A stretch of 64,000 nt of DNA from Peptoniphilus raoultii (GCF_900099555.1 NZ_FMWM01000002.1:1237629-1301628), one strand, 5' to 3'. Positions 26,966 to 36,855 are shown, numbered from the stretch's first letter. The notes: generated by a model not told the origin, from the sequence alone. A program made the numbers and translations.

Positions 26966-27538
26966 TTACTTTCTACTCCTTAGTAATTTTTCCATCATAT
27001 CTTCCCCATAGTCTTCATAAACTTCTGTGCAGTTTTCTTTAACTATGTCATAAATCTCGTACCATAAAAGGTTGGCTGTCTTTTGAAATTGTGAAGACAT
27101 CTGTACAAATGGAGATGCAATAACTCCTCCTGTAGTAGGATGCTTTCCTAATAGTCCAAATTGACTTATTGCCTCTTCACATTGAATGTATCTTGCAAAA
27201 GCCTGAGAGTAAGATTCTAGTAGTCTTGGATTTACTAAGTTCTCACAGTTTCTCTGTTTTAACCATCCCCATGTCTCTTTGTATATTTCGTCAGCACCAA
27301 GTGGTATTCCATTCTTTTGCTTTGCTGATAGATAGTCACTAGGTGTTGGCATATCGGTTCCATCAAGAACTGCTCCATCTGGTAAATCAACTGCATCTAT
27401 TTCTTCTGGAGTGAATGTTGGAATATCATTCATTAATATTTCTACTTTTTTACCTTTTTCTATTTTTTCAGCAGCAGGCTGTGGTTTCCCTCCTGCTTTT
27501 ACTCTTCTCCCACCTCTATATGTTCCGTCCTTAGCGAT
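26966..27538 (-). CDS. terS: Phage terminase small subunit, P27 family
   Basis: P27-type small terminases start with M-AKDGTxRGG-R. Here AKDGTYRGGRRVKAGGKPQ is preceded by ATC (27536-27538), 7 bases after a strong GGAGG. The nearest ATG, 36 bases upstream, has no ribosome site and would lie inside the SD-containing stretch, so I take ATC as the start (190 residues); use of the upstream ATG would give 202. The protein recognises the packaging site and recruits the large subunit. Confidence 0.85.
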   Translation of the reverse strand: MAKDGTYRGGRRVKAGGKPQPAAEKIEKGKKVEILMNDIPTFTPEEIDAVDLPDGAVLDGTDMPTPSDYLSAKQKNGIPLGADEIYKETWGWLKQRNCENLVNPRLLESYSQAFARYIQCEEAISQFGLLGKHPTTGGVIASPFVQMSSQFQKTANLLWYEIYDIVKENCTEVYEDYGEDMMEKLLRSRK

Positions 27539-27582
27539 ACTATCACCTCCTAGTTGTTTTATTTCTTTTCTCATGTATGTTA

Positions 27583-27610
27583 TTGACTTTGACTAGTTCT
27601 ATGTTATAAT
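27583..27610 (+). promoter_or_regulatory. Promoter of the abiF RNA and gene
   Basis: A -35 TTGACT (27583-27588) and a -10 TATAAT (27605-27610) are 16 bases apart on the plus strand, placing the first transcribed base near 27617, just before the structured leader. Confidence 0.8.
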
Positions 27611-27616
27611 TAATTT

Positions 27617-27677
27617 AACAGAACCTCTCCACGCTTAATGTAGATTTTCTACATGCGGACCACGGAGAGGGCTTTTT
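27617..27677 (+). ncRNA. Structured leader RNA upstream of abiF
   Basis: About 60 bases between promoter and gene fold as three stacked stems: CCTCTCC (27624-27630) with GGAGAGG (27664-27670), CGC with GCG, and TGTAGA (27639-27644) with TCTACA (27648-27653). The outer stem is followed by a run of T (27673-27678), so most transcripts may end here as a small RNA, with a fraction reading into the gene. AbiF-type genes are known to be preceded by a conserved structured RNA acting as antitoxin or guide-like partner; this one fits. Confidence 0.8.
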
Positions 27678-27696
27678 TATATTAAGGAGAACTTAT

Positions 27697-28578
27697 ATGA
27701 CATTAAAACCTGCTTTAAACTACGAAGATCAAATTACCAAATTAAAAATTGACCATAACTTAAAAATCAAAGATGAAGTTTATGCAACAGAAATTTTGAA
27801 AAAAGTAAATTATTATAGACTTTCAGGTTATGGTATTGGTCTTAAAAAATATAATAATAAAGAGCACTATAAGGATCATATTACTATCGAGCATCTCTTT
27901 AATCTTTATTGCTTTGATAGCCAATTTAAAAACAACCTCATTAGAACTATTGAGCAAATTGAAATAGAGCTTAGAACACAAATTGCTTATCATCTAGCTA
28001 TGACGTATGGTTCCGATGTACTTATGCACGAAGATAATTTTATTCATAAAACGAATAAAAAAGGCCAAACCATATATTCCATCATAAATGAGAATCTGAG
28101 CAACGAAGTTGACAGGCAAAAGAATAAACCATTTGTTAAACACCACCTAAAAAAATATGATGGAAAGTTTCCAATCTGGGTATCCGTTGAACTCATGTCT
28201 TTTGGAAATTTATCTTCTTTGTTTAGTATTCTTAAGGATGAAGATCAAAAAGAAATTTCTAATTATTACAACACAGATCCTAAATATTTAAAAAATTGGA
28301 TTCTATGTCTCGTTGAAGTAAGAAATATTTGTGCCCATTACACTCGACTTTATAATATGCCTTTAAAAGAAACTCCCCGCCTTTATTCTGAAAACGAACA
28401 ATATAAGGGCAAGCAAAATAAAATATTCCCCATTCTTTTAATCATAAAGAGAATTTTAAACTCAAACGACCAATGGGAATCCCTTTTAAAAGATTTAGAA
28501 AATACCTTTAATAAATACCAAGGATACTTCAACTATAAATTTATGGGTTTTCCTCCTAATTGGAAAGATGTTCTTTAA
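27697..28578 (+). CDS. AbiF/Abi_2 family HEPN abortive-infection protein
   Basis: A 293-residue protein of the Abi_2 (AbiD/AbiF) family. Hallmarks are NYYRLSGYG near 38-46, IEQIEIELRTQIAYHLA near 85-101, and the HEPN ribonuclease motif RNICAH (Arg209 to His214). HEPN proteins cut RNA; AbiF relatives stop phage growth and are thought to be related to the ancestor of Cas13. It runs against the phage genes from its own promoter, with a structured RNA before it and an AAGGAG ribosome site. It occupies the seam between the cos-like region and terS. Confidence 0.88.
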   Translation: MTLKPALNYEDQITKLKIDHNLKIKDEVYATEILKKVNYYRLSGYGIGLKKYNNKEHYKDHITIEHLFNLYCFDSQFKNNLIRTIEQIEIELRTQIAYHLAMTYGSDVLMHEDNFIHKTNKKGQTIYSIINENLSNEVDRQKNKPFVKHHLKKYDGKFPIWVSVELMSFGNLSSLFSILKDEDQKEISNYYNTDPKYLKNWILCLVEVRNICAHYTRLYNMPLKETPRLYSENEQYKGKQNKIFPILLIIKRILNSNDQWESLLKDLENTFNKYQGYFNYKFMGFPPNWKDVL

Positions 28579-28674
28579 TACCCCCTTTGAACCCGTTTTT
28601 TTGTGCGTGAGAGGGCGGCACCGTTGGTAGGAAAATCAATCGTAGAGATTAAGACTCCCCCTCCCCTCGGAAAA
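28579..28674 (-). other. Probable cos (packaging) region
   Basis: A 96-base gap with GC-rich tracts unlike the surroundings: GGGGAGGGGGAGTC and CCGCCCTCTCACGC on the minus strand. It comes right after an HNH gene. In HK97-like phages of Clostridia the same order, HNH, then G-rich stretch, then terS, marks the cohesive-end site. Here the abiF unit lies between it and terS. Confidence 0.55.
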
Positions 28675-29031
28675 CTATCCTCCAAACCTATCTCCACTCT
28701 TTGCATGAATCTTTGAGTGACAAGATTTACAAAGACTCATAAGATTATCTTCGTCATTAGTTCCACCAAGTGAAAGAGGAAGTATGTGATGTACTTCCTC
28801 TACCTTTGTCATTCTATTTTCTTTTAAACACATCTCACAAAGTGGATGCTCTGCTACATATCTTTTTCTTATAAGTCTCCATGCTTTTCCATAACGCTTA
28901 TGAGTTTTAGGATCTCTTTTATATTTTTCATAGTTTCTGTTGTATTCTTTCTCATGTTTCTTGCAGAATCGTCCATCAACTAATTCAGGACAACCTGGAT
29001 GTGAACATGGTCTCTTAGGTTTTCTCGGCAC
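28675..29031 (-). CDS. HNH endonuclease (packaging type)
   Basis: A 118-residue protein with CxxxxC metal pairs at the N-terminus, an HHILPLSLGGTNDEDN catalytic core and CKSCHSKIH at the end. HNH proteins beside cos and terminase genes are needed for DNA cleavage during packaging in several siphophages. Start codon is GTG, with GGAG upstream. The basic N-terminus probably binds DNA. Confidence 0.9.
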   Translation of the reverse strand: MPRKPKRPCSHPGCPELVDGRFCKKHEKEYNRNYEKYKRDPKTHKRYGKAWRLIRKRYVAEHPLCEMCLKENRMTKVEEVHHILPLSLGGTNDEDNLMSLCKSCHSKIHAKSGDRFGG

Positions 29032-29050
29032 TTTATCACTCCATAAAGAA

Positions 29051-29077
29051 AGCCTTGAAGATTAAATCTCCAAGGCT
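29051..29077. terminator. Hairpin terminator before the HNH gene
   Basis: AGCCTTG...CAAGGCT arms extended by AGATT pairing (12-bp stem with one mismatch), with T-rich sequence on both sides. It can stop transcription in either direction and separates the early region from packaging genes. Confidence 0.65.
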
Positions 29078-29130
29078 CTTTTAATTATTCTTTTGCTATT
29101 TTAATAATACTACAACTCCATAGTGACATT

Positions 29131-29559
29131 CTATGACATTTCATGACAAGGTTTGATTAGCTTTGAAGTTTCTTTTAACCCCAGATTGTGAAGTCTATGA
29201 ATATGTCTAATATCGTAATTCATATCCACTGCTATCTTCTCCCAAGTCTCATAACAAAGATATCTTTTTTCAAGGATAACTTGAAGTTCCTTATTTTGAA
29301 TCTGTTTGATTGTTCCAACCATCTCTGCTTTCAAATCTACAAGTTTATCTATATCTCTATTAATCTCTTCTTGGAGATCTACAATCTTTACGATAGTATC
29401 TTCAAGTTTTGATGGTCCTCTATTAGGACTCTTAGGCATATCTGATAAGGTCGATGTAGCTTTTGTTGCTAGAGCGTTGAGTGATTCAACTTGCTCCAGC
29501 TTTGAGTTTATTCTCTTGTCTAAATAAAAAGCTTGTTTTAAATATTCTTTTGCATTCAT
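29131..29559 (-). CDS. DUF1492-type phage transcription regulator
   Basis: A 142-residue protein. The N-terminal 90 residues form a coiled coil; the C-terminal 45 (LQVILEKRYLCYETWEKIA, then HIHRLHNLGLKE) form a sigma region 4-like helix-turn-helix. This is the DUF1492/ArpU-like layout of late gene activators in Gram-positive phages. It is the last gene before the packaging module, fitting a switch from early to late transcription. Confidence 0.82.
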   Translation of the reverse strand: MNAKEYLKQAFYLDKRINSKLEQVESLNALATKATSTLSDMPKSPNRGPSKLEDTIVKIVDLQEEINRDIDKLVDLKAEMVGTIKQIQNKELQVILEKRYLCYETWEKIAVDMNYDIRHIHRLHNLGLKETSKLIKPCHEMS

Positions 29560-29606
29560 TTCTTACCTCCATAAGTATTGAGGTAAGTTCTCTATAGAAC
29601 CTCTAC

Positions 29607-30950
<1,344 letters not shown>

Positions 30951-31232
30951 TTAGTCACCTCCGATTCTTTTTATTATTTCGTCAATGTTTTCTTTGGAAT
31001 CAAGAACATAAACCTTAAAACCTAACTTTTTAAATTGTCTTATTCTTTTTTTCTGAATTGGTCTTGGTTCTCCTCCAGGTCTTTTTGTTTCCACAAATCC
31101 TATCTTTCCTTTAGGAAGAAGTATTAACCTATCTGGTATTCCCGTCATTGAAGGAGATGTAAATTTAAGACAAAGACCACCATGGAGTTTTACCTTGTCG
31201 ACTAAGGCTTTTTCTATTTCATTTTCTAACAT
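30951..31232 (-). CDS. VRR-NUC domain nuclease
   Basis: A 93-residue protein that is one VRR-NUC domain, a PD-(D/E)XK fold: LKFTSPSMTGIPDRLIL, GFVETKRPGGEP and a C-terminal helical part. Stand-alone VRR-NUC proteins of phages cut branched DNA. It abuts the SNF2 helicase gene, an arrangement kept across phages of Firmicutes, which suggests joint action. Confidence 0.92.
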   Translation of the reverse strand: MLENEIEKALVDKVKLHGGLCLKFTSPSMTGIPDRLILLPKGKIGFVETKRPGGEPRPIQKKRIRQFKKLGFKVYVLDSKENIDEIIKRIGGD

Positions 31233-31255
31233 ATAAACCTCTATTTTTAGCCATT

Positions 31256-31354
31256 GTGCAAGTCGTGAAACTCTATTATATAACCTTTATATATAACTAA
31301 AATTTAATTTACTTACTATATAATAGTTATATATATGACATTCACGACCTGCAC
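31256..31354. repeat. Long AT-rich inverted repeat between primase and VRR-NUC genes
   Basis: Outer arms GTGCAAGTCGTGAA (31256-31269) and TTCACGACCTGCAC (31341-31354) match in 13 of 14 positions. Inside lie further inverted segments such as TATATATAAC and GTTATATATA. The 133-base gap has no gene. Possible roles are a replication origin or a stable mRNA structure. Confidence 0.6.
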
Positions 31355-31365
31355 TTCTTGTATTT

Positions 31366-33594
31366 TTACACAAAATCTGACTTTAATTTAAGTCCATTAA
31401 TCACAATTCCTTGATTAGTTTTTCTCCTCATAAATCCATTGGATGAAAGAGCAGAATAAAAATCTGTTGTAGACCTTACATAATCTCCAGTTCTTAAACA
31501 ATAGGCTCTATATTCTTGATAGACTTCTCCAGACTTTTCTTCATAGGATGAATCAAGCTCACAGCACTCATTTAAGAAATGCTTGAACCAGTTATTCGAT
31601 TCTTTATATTCATTGATGGCATCTGCTACTTTTTTAGGTAGGCTGAATTTAAAATCTTCATCAATAGCCTTTTTAGCGCCTTCGATTAACCACTTGAGAA
31701 CTGCTCCCCCAGCCTTATCTACTAAATAATCAGTGTAGTTTTTAATATCACTACTACCCTCTATCTTTGCCTCAAACGGAATTACAATAAGTCTTCTCCA
31801 GGTTCCTTCATCTAAGGCACCCACCTTTGGTAGGTGGTTAGTATATAGGACAAGGGTATGAGAGGGTATGAACTTGAATGGATCTCGATATTTTTTCTCT
31901 GCTACAATTTCATCTGTAGAACAAAGCTGTTTTACATTTGAAGTATTTAGCCTTAGTCCTTCTTGAAGTTCAGCTGCAATTAAAAGTCTTTTACCTCTTG
32001 TTTCAGCAAGTTCAGGTTTAGCATTTCTCTTAGAATTAACAGTAAGAATATCTGCTGAGATTGACCCACTATATAGATTTAGAACTCTTGAGATAGTATT
32101 CCAAAAAGTGGACTTCCCATTTCTTCCATCACCATAAGCTATAATTAGAGCCTCGATATAGACCTTTCCGATTAGAGAAATCCCTGCAACTTTCTGCACG
32201 TATTCTATAAGTTCACTATCTTTTACAAAAAATGTACCCAAGGCATCAAGCCATATATCCATATTTTCATCACTTGGATCTACAGATGTTTCTTTTGTTA
32301 TATAGTCTTCTGCCTTATGGTCTCTACACTCTCCAGTTTTCAAATCTACTGTAAAAGATGGTGTATTAAGCAAAAATTCATCCGTATCAAGGTCTCTTTG
32401 ATCTATTTCGAGCATTGGTTTTGATTCTTTTAAAGTTGCATGGATGGCTCTGGTGTCCCCTCGTTTAACAGCATATTTCTTATATGCTTCTAAAGAAATA
32501 AGTTTATAGTATAGAGATTTCTGATTGTCATTAAAAGATGCCAAGGCTTTCTTCTCACTCATAGAAGACATTGCTTCTCTAACACCAGATTTCTTTATTT
32601 CTTCTTCCATTTTTAGAAACTCGTTGTCTATTTCTGCTAGTTGCTTTAGAACCAATTCTTGAGAACATCCTTGTGCTTTTAGTTCAGATTCCTCCCAGTA
32701 GGAGTCGTTGTACACAAGAAAACCTGTAGAAGGAGAAAAACGAATTCTATCTTGGTATTCTCTTACAAAAACTTCTGCTTGACCTATGTCTGAAAATTCA
32801 GATGGTCTCAAATTTATGCCTTCAGTGTATTCTTCAGGTGGAACATAATCTTCACTTGCAGCTACCTTTTTATAGAATTTACAAGCTGACCTCCAGATTT
32901 GTTCTAGTTCATCATCTGAAAGTGGTGGTGAGCAAAGACTAGCTTTTTTATCGAATAATTCTCTTGCCTCATCTGTATTTCCATATCGAATTAGAACCCT
33001 ACCAGCAAAATGGTTCATAGTTGAATTTCTAGAGCCTTGCTGAATTAAGTCTTGAGAGTTATCGAAGTCTTCAAAGTCATCTTTTAGAATATCAGTTATA
33101 TATTTCCTTCCCCTAACTATTTCAACAGCAGGGTTCTTTACTCCAAAGAAAAACCTCGCTCCATCTAGGGCATTTCCATCAAAGAAAGCATAGGTCTCCG
33201 CCAGCCTTTCTTTTATGCCTACATATTCATCAAGATTTGTTGCATTTGGGATTGGAAAATATATGTGCATCCTTGGTCTTGCAGCTTTTCCATTTTTTTC
33301 TTTTCTATGGTTTCTGCTGTAAACTATGGCAAATTTAACTCCGTCAAATATTCTCTTTAAATCATTAGATGAAATCCAATCATCTGGATTTTCTGAATGG
33401 TCGTTGTCTATATCCATGGGAACACATTCCGACTCTATAAAATTATCGTTGGATCGATAGGAATTTTTATACTTAGCCATTACATGATCAAAACTTGCTG
33501 CTTTCTCAAAAGACCTTACATCTACTGCATTAATCTCATTTGGATAAACACAGTTTGACTCCACTCCTATTAAATTTGAGGTGTATATTTTCAA
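31366..33594 (-). CDS. Phage primase/helicase, VapE/D5 type
   Basis: A 742-residue replication protein. The N-terminal 200 residues resemble a primase-polymerase-like domain (DIDNDHSENPDDW, then ARFFFGVKNP). A PriCT-type linker follows (SDDELEQIWRSACKF). The C-terminal half is a D5/P4-type SF3 helicase with Walker A GDGRNGKST and LVLYTNHLPKV. It would open and prime the phage origin. Start is TTG directly after the upstream stop; GGGGGT is the only ribosome-like site. Confidence 0.88.
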   Translation of the reverse strand: MKIYTSNLIGVESNCVYPNEINAVDVRSFEKAASFDHVMAKYKNSYRSNDNFIESECVPMDIDNDHSENPDDWISSNDLKRIFDGVKFAIVYSRNHRKEKNGKAARPRMHIYFPIPNATNLDEYVGIKERLAETYAFFDGNALDGARFFFGVKNPAVEIVRGRKYITDILKDDFEDFDNSQDLIQQGSRNSTMNHFAGRVLIRYGNTDEARELFDKKASLCSPPLSDDELEQIWRSACKFYKKVAASEDYVPPEEYTEGINLRPSEFSDIGQAEVFVREYQDRIRFSPSTGFLVYNDSYWEESELKAQGCSQELVLKQLAEIDNEFLKMEEEIKKSGVREAMSSMSEKKALASFNDNQKSLYYKLISLEAYKKYAVKRGDTRAIHATLKESKPMLEIDQRDLDTDEFLLNTPSFTVDLKTGECRDHKAEDYITKETSVDPSDENMDIWLDALGTFFVKDSELIEYVQKVAGISLIGKVYIEALIIAYGDGRNGKSTFWNTISRVLNLYSGSISADILTVNSKRNAKPELAETRGKRLLIAAELQEGLRLNTSNVKQLCSTDEIVAEKKYRDPFKFIPSHTLVLYTNHLPKVGALDEGTWRRLIVIPFEAKIEGSSDIKNYTDYLVDKAGGAVLKWLIEGAKKAIDEDFKFSLPKKVADAINEYKESNNWFKHFLNECCELDSSYEEKSGEVYQEYRAYCLRTGDYVRSTTDFYSALSSNGFMRRKTNQGIVINGLKLKSDFV

Positions 33595-33981
33595 TTAGGC
33601 TACCCCCTTTATATAGCGAATCTTCATTTTTCTCTTCTCAGCAACTCTTATTTCTTCAGCCATTCCGGGACTTATATAGTCACCAAAGACCCATACTTCT
33701 TCACATTTTCCAAGAAGGACATAATTAAAATGCATGGCAAGTCTTCTCTCACTTTCATCACTCATAAACTGAGGAAATAAAAGATGTGGTGCTATTGGTA
33801 TATTTCCTTTATCCAAGGCATAGCGAGAATACTTCTTTGCCTTGATTACATTATTTTCTACATCTCCAGAAAATGGACTGCAGATATATACCAGGGGATA
33901 GTATCTCTTCTCTGCATTTTTAATTGCTTGATAAGGAGTGGGATCCTTGCACCCACTCCTGTTGTATAGTTCTTTATTCAT
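33595..33981 (-). CDS. DUF4406-family phage protein
   Basis: A 128-residue protein of the DUF4406/YtoQ-like nucleoside 2-deoxyribosyltransferase fold: LVYICSPFSGDVENNV, then FPQFMSDESERRLAMHF and EVWVFGDYISPGM. The fold binds nucleosides or nucleotides; the actual role in phages is not settled. It ends directly before the primase gene. Confidence 0.82.
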   Translation of the reverse strand: MNKELYNRSGCKDPTPYQAIKNAEKRYYPLVYICSPFSGDVENNVIKAKKYSRYALDKGNIPIAPHLLFPQFMSDESERRLAMHFNYVLLGKCEEVWVFGDYISPGMAEEIRVAEKRKMKIRYIKGVA

Positions 33982-34174
33982 AAATATCCCTCATTGTTTC
34001 ACTACAAGTATTACAGCAAACTTGAGTAGAAAATAAATCTCCTTCTTCCAATACTTCAAATAAATCTACTCGAACTTCTTTTCCGCACTTTGGGCAAGTG
34101 CAAAAGACATTCTCATCATTTATTTCAATGCTTACTTCCATAGCATCATTTATTTTTTCTTTAACATAAAACAT
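33974..34174 (-). CDS. Small zinc-ribbon-like protein
   Basis: A 66-residue protein with two cysteine pairs (CTCPKCG near 31 and CCNTC near 54) that could bind one zinc ion. Strong ribosome site (AAGGAGG). It lies between the polymerase gene and the DUF4406 gene, overlapping the latter by 8 bases. Function unknown. Confidence 0.7.
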   Translation of the reverse strand: MFYVKEKINDAMEVSIEINDENVFCTCPKCGKEVRVDLFEVLEEGDLFSTQVCCNTCSETMRDIYE

Positions 34175-34186
34175 GAATAAACCTCC

Positions 34187-36118
34187 TTAGTCTTTCTTAT
34201 AAAATTCGCTTTCAAATCCATCTGCATCTAAGATAAGTCCATTCGCCCATTCTGGAACAACGGACACAATTTGATTTACTTCCTCGATATTAGATGAATC
34301 ACTTTCTATAACAACTTCGTCATGAATATGCATGACGATATTAAATCCTTTTTCCTCAAGTCTCATCATAGTCTCAGCTAAAATATCTCTTGCGATGGCT
34401 TGAACTATGTTTTCTACAAATTTTCCACCATAGGATTCAATCTTGTCCCACTTGTTTCCTACTACGATTCCCTCATAGACAATTGATTCTCCACCAAATC
34501 GATTCATCCCGATTTTTGCTTTTGGATAAGCAAGTCTTCTTTTTGAAGGAAGTTCTATAAAAAGAATGCCTTTTTCATAGCTAATAACTAGGTTCTTGTA
34601 TTCTTCTTTACTTCTAGTCTTTACAATTCTTTTTACGACAGAATCTATATCCCACCACAAGCTTACGATGTTAGGATTAGCCTCTCTCCAAGAATCGACT
34701 ATTGATTGAAGTTCGTCTTCAGATAAACCCATCTCAATTCCACCCATTGCTTTAAGAGCTCCCAATGCCCCTTGATAACCACAGGCCAAAGTCGCTATCT
34801 TTCCTTTTTGTCTGAGATGACCATTTACTCCATGCTTTTCAACTGGCATTCCAAACATCCTTGATGCTGTTCTGCAATAGATATCTTCTCCATTTTCAAA
34901 AGCGTCCAGTACCCATTGTTCTCCTGCAAGCCATGCAAGAACACGAGCCTCTATTGCTGAAAAGTCTGAAATAATAAATCTAGTGCCTTCTTTTGGTATG
35001 AAGGCTGTCCTTATTAATTGAGATAAAACATCAGACGGGGATTCATAGAGGATTTCCATAGTTTCGTAATCTCTATTTTTTACAAGATTTCTAGCTAGGT
35101 CTAAATCTTTTAGATTGTTTCTCCTTAAGTTTTGGACTTGAATAAGCCTGCCTGAATATCTTCCAGTTCTATTTGCTCCATAAAATTGGATCAGACCCCT
35201 TGCTCGATTATCTTTTCCTTTTACATTTTTCATAGCATCATATTTTCTAACTGAAGACTTAGATAATTCCTGTCTAAGTTCCAGCACTTCTTTAATATCT
35301 CCTTCTGCATTTTTAAGAGCAGACTCTACATCTTTCTTAGCTAAAGAATCTATCTCTAAGCCTTTTTTATTAAGCCATTCTTTAAGCTGTAAGGGAGAAT
35401 TTGGATTCTCAAGGTTAGTTAACTCTATGGCTCTATCCATGTTTTCTTCTCGTAAGATTTCATCAAATTTAATAGCTGAATCAACTAAAACTTCATCAAT
35501 TAAAATTCCTCTGCCGTTGATGTTTTGGTCTATCCAGTAGTTTTCCCATTCTGATTGAGGCATAGGGAATGCTGATAATTTTTTCTTAATCGCCATTTCT
35601 GTTTCCACATCTCTTTTGTTATATTCCTTAAATGTAGACCACTTTTCTAAATCATGATGTGGTAGATTTCTTGTCCTCATACCATTTGTCTTAGTTGGTT
35701 TACAAGGAATAGAAAAATATCTAATAAGGGCCTTGCCTTCATTCATCTTTTGCTTATCAAGTTTCAAAACCTCTCCTACTTTTTCAAGCGATAGAGGTAG
35801 ACCAAGATAGGCCGACCAAATCATGGTGCAATACCAACCTTGAGGTTTTAGTCTCTTACCTAAAAACCTAGATAGACACACCCTTTCAAAGTTTGCATTA
35901 AAGGCCCACTTTTCTATACTTTCATCACTAAGTGCTGACAATATTTCTTCAGGAATAATCTCTCCACTTACCAAATCTAAAACCTGCACTTCTCCATTAT
36001 CTATAGAATAGGCAAAGAGGAGGATTTCAAAATCCTCACTCTCGGCATATTTGTATACACCACTTTTGCCTAAATCAACTGAAGAATAGGTCTCAAGATC
36101 TATGGACAATTTCTTCAT
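34187..36118 (-). CDS. Phage DNA polymerase, family A
   Basis: A 643-residue polymerase. Residues 1-190 form a 3'-5' exonuclease domain (SIDLETYSSVDL, AFNANFERVCLSRFL). The polymerase part has FSAIEARVLAWLAGE (motif A), the finger helix around RQKGKIATLACGYQG (motif B) and MHIHDEVVIE (motif C). No 5' nuclease domain, as usual for phage enzymes. It copies the phage genome. The start at 36118 overlaps the preceding small gene. Confidence 0.94.
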   Translation of the reverse strand: MKKLSIDLETYSSVDLGKSGVYKYAESEDFEILLFAYSIDNGEVQVLDLVSGEIIPEEILSALSDESIEKWAFNANFERVCLSRFLGKRLKPQGWYCTMIWSAYLGLPLSLEKVGEVLKLDKQKMNEGKALIRYFSIPCKPTKTNGMRTRNLPHHDLEKWSTFKEYNKRDVETEMAIKKKLSAFPMPQSEWENYWIDQNINGRGILIDEVLVDSAIKFDEILREENMDRAIELTNLENPNSPLQLKEWLNKKGLEIDSLAKKDVESALKNAEGDIKEVLELRQELSKSSVRKYDAMKNVKGKDNRARGLIQFYGANRTGRYSGRLIQVQNLRRNNLKDLDLARNLVKNRDYETMEILYESPSDVLSQLIRTAFIPKEGTRFIISDFSAIEARVLAWLAGEQWVLDAFENGEDIYCRTASRMFGMPVEKHGVNGHLRQKGKIATLACGYQGALGALKAMGGIEMGLSEDELQSIVDSWREANPNIVSLWWDIDSVVKRIVKTRSKEEYKNLVISYEKGILFIELPSKRRLAYPKAKIGMNRFGGESIVYEGIVVGNKWDKIESYGGKFVENIVQAIARDILAETMMRLEEKGFNIVMHIHDEVVIESDSSNIEEVNQIVSVVPEWANGLILDADGFESEFYKKD

Positions 36119-36293
36119 AGCTATCACTAAGCTTTGTTAATTCTGCTAAATTATTTTTTCTATCTTCTTTTATTTGTTTTTCTATTTTTCTGATATCTCT
36201 ATCTAGTTCTTTTAGCTGAGCTTGTAAAAATCCAAGCTTATACCATAAAAAGGACCAAATAGCTAAAACTATCGCTGTAATTAAATAGTCCAT
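36093..36293 (-). CDS. Small membrane-anchored coiled-coil protein
   Basis: A 66-residue protein: one membrane helix (residues 3-22, LITAIVLAIWSFLWYKLG) followed by a charged coiled coil. No known family. It lies between the single-strand binding protein and the polymerase and overlaps the latter by 26 bases. Confidence 0.6.
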   Translation of the reverse strand: MDYLITAIVLAIWSFLWYKLGFLQAQLKELDRDIRKIEKQIKEDRKNNLAELTKLSDSYEEIVHRS

Positions 36294-36302
36294 TTCTACC
36301 TC

Positions 36303-36854
36303 CTATGCTAAGAAATCTTCATCATCATCGTCCATAGCATCGAAGTCATCTGCTGCATTAGACCTATTTCCTAGAGGTTGACCATCTCTTAGTTTTTGAA
36401 TATTTCCGAGGCCAACGGCCACTCCTTTATTCCCATTTACATTGTAGGCGTAGAAGTTAAGGGATACCCTTGCATAAACTCCTGAGTAGACTTCACTTCT
36501 ATCAAGAATAGGTTCTACATTTCTGTCCACAATTTGAGGTGCTGTCATAGAGTTAGCATTTAAGAAGTATGCGTCAGCATAAGCCTCATCATCTTTTTCT
36601 GTGTCACCATCCCTTAATGGAAGTTTGATAGCTTTTTTATTAGGTTTTTTTCCATTGAATTTAGAAAGTCCTTCATCAATAGCAGCATCTACTGCTTTTT
36701 CAATCTTCTCAATTGTCTTTTGGTCGCTCTTTGGAATAATGACAGATACTGAGTATCTTTCTTTGCCACCATTGATTGACTTTGGCTCCCAAACATTCGC
36801 ATAGCTTAATCTAACTTCACCAGTAATTACTTTTGTTTTATTCATATTTGACAT
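36303..36854 (-). CDS. DUF2815, phage single-strand DNA-binding protein
   Basis: A 183-residue OB-fold protein of the DUF2815 family: VRLSYANVWEPKSING, then YSVSVIIPKSDQKTI, ending in an acidic tail (DDFDAMDDDDEDFLA) as in other SSB proteins. The family stands in for SSB in phages with the DUF2800-polymerase A module. Start is MSN with GGAGG before it; an upstream ATG lies before the ribosome site and is less likely. Confidence 0.88.
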   Translation of the reverse strand: MSNMNKTKVITGEVRLSYANVWEPKSINGGKERYSVSVIIPKSDQKTIEKIEKAVDAAIDEGLSKFNGKKPNKKAIKLPLRDGDTEKDDEAYADAYFLNANSMTAPQIVDRNVEPILDRSEVYSGVYARVSLNFYAYNVNGNKGVAVGLGNIQKLRDGQPLGNRSNAADDFDAMDDDDEDFLA

Positions 36855-36855
36855 A

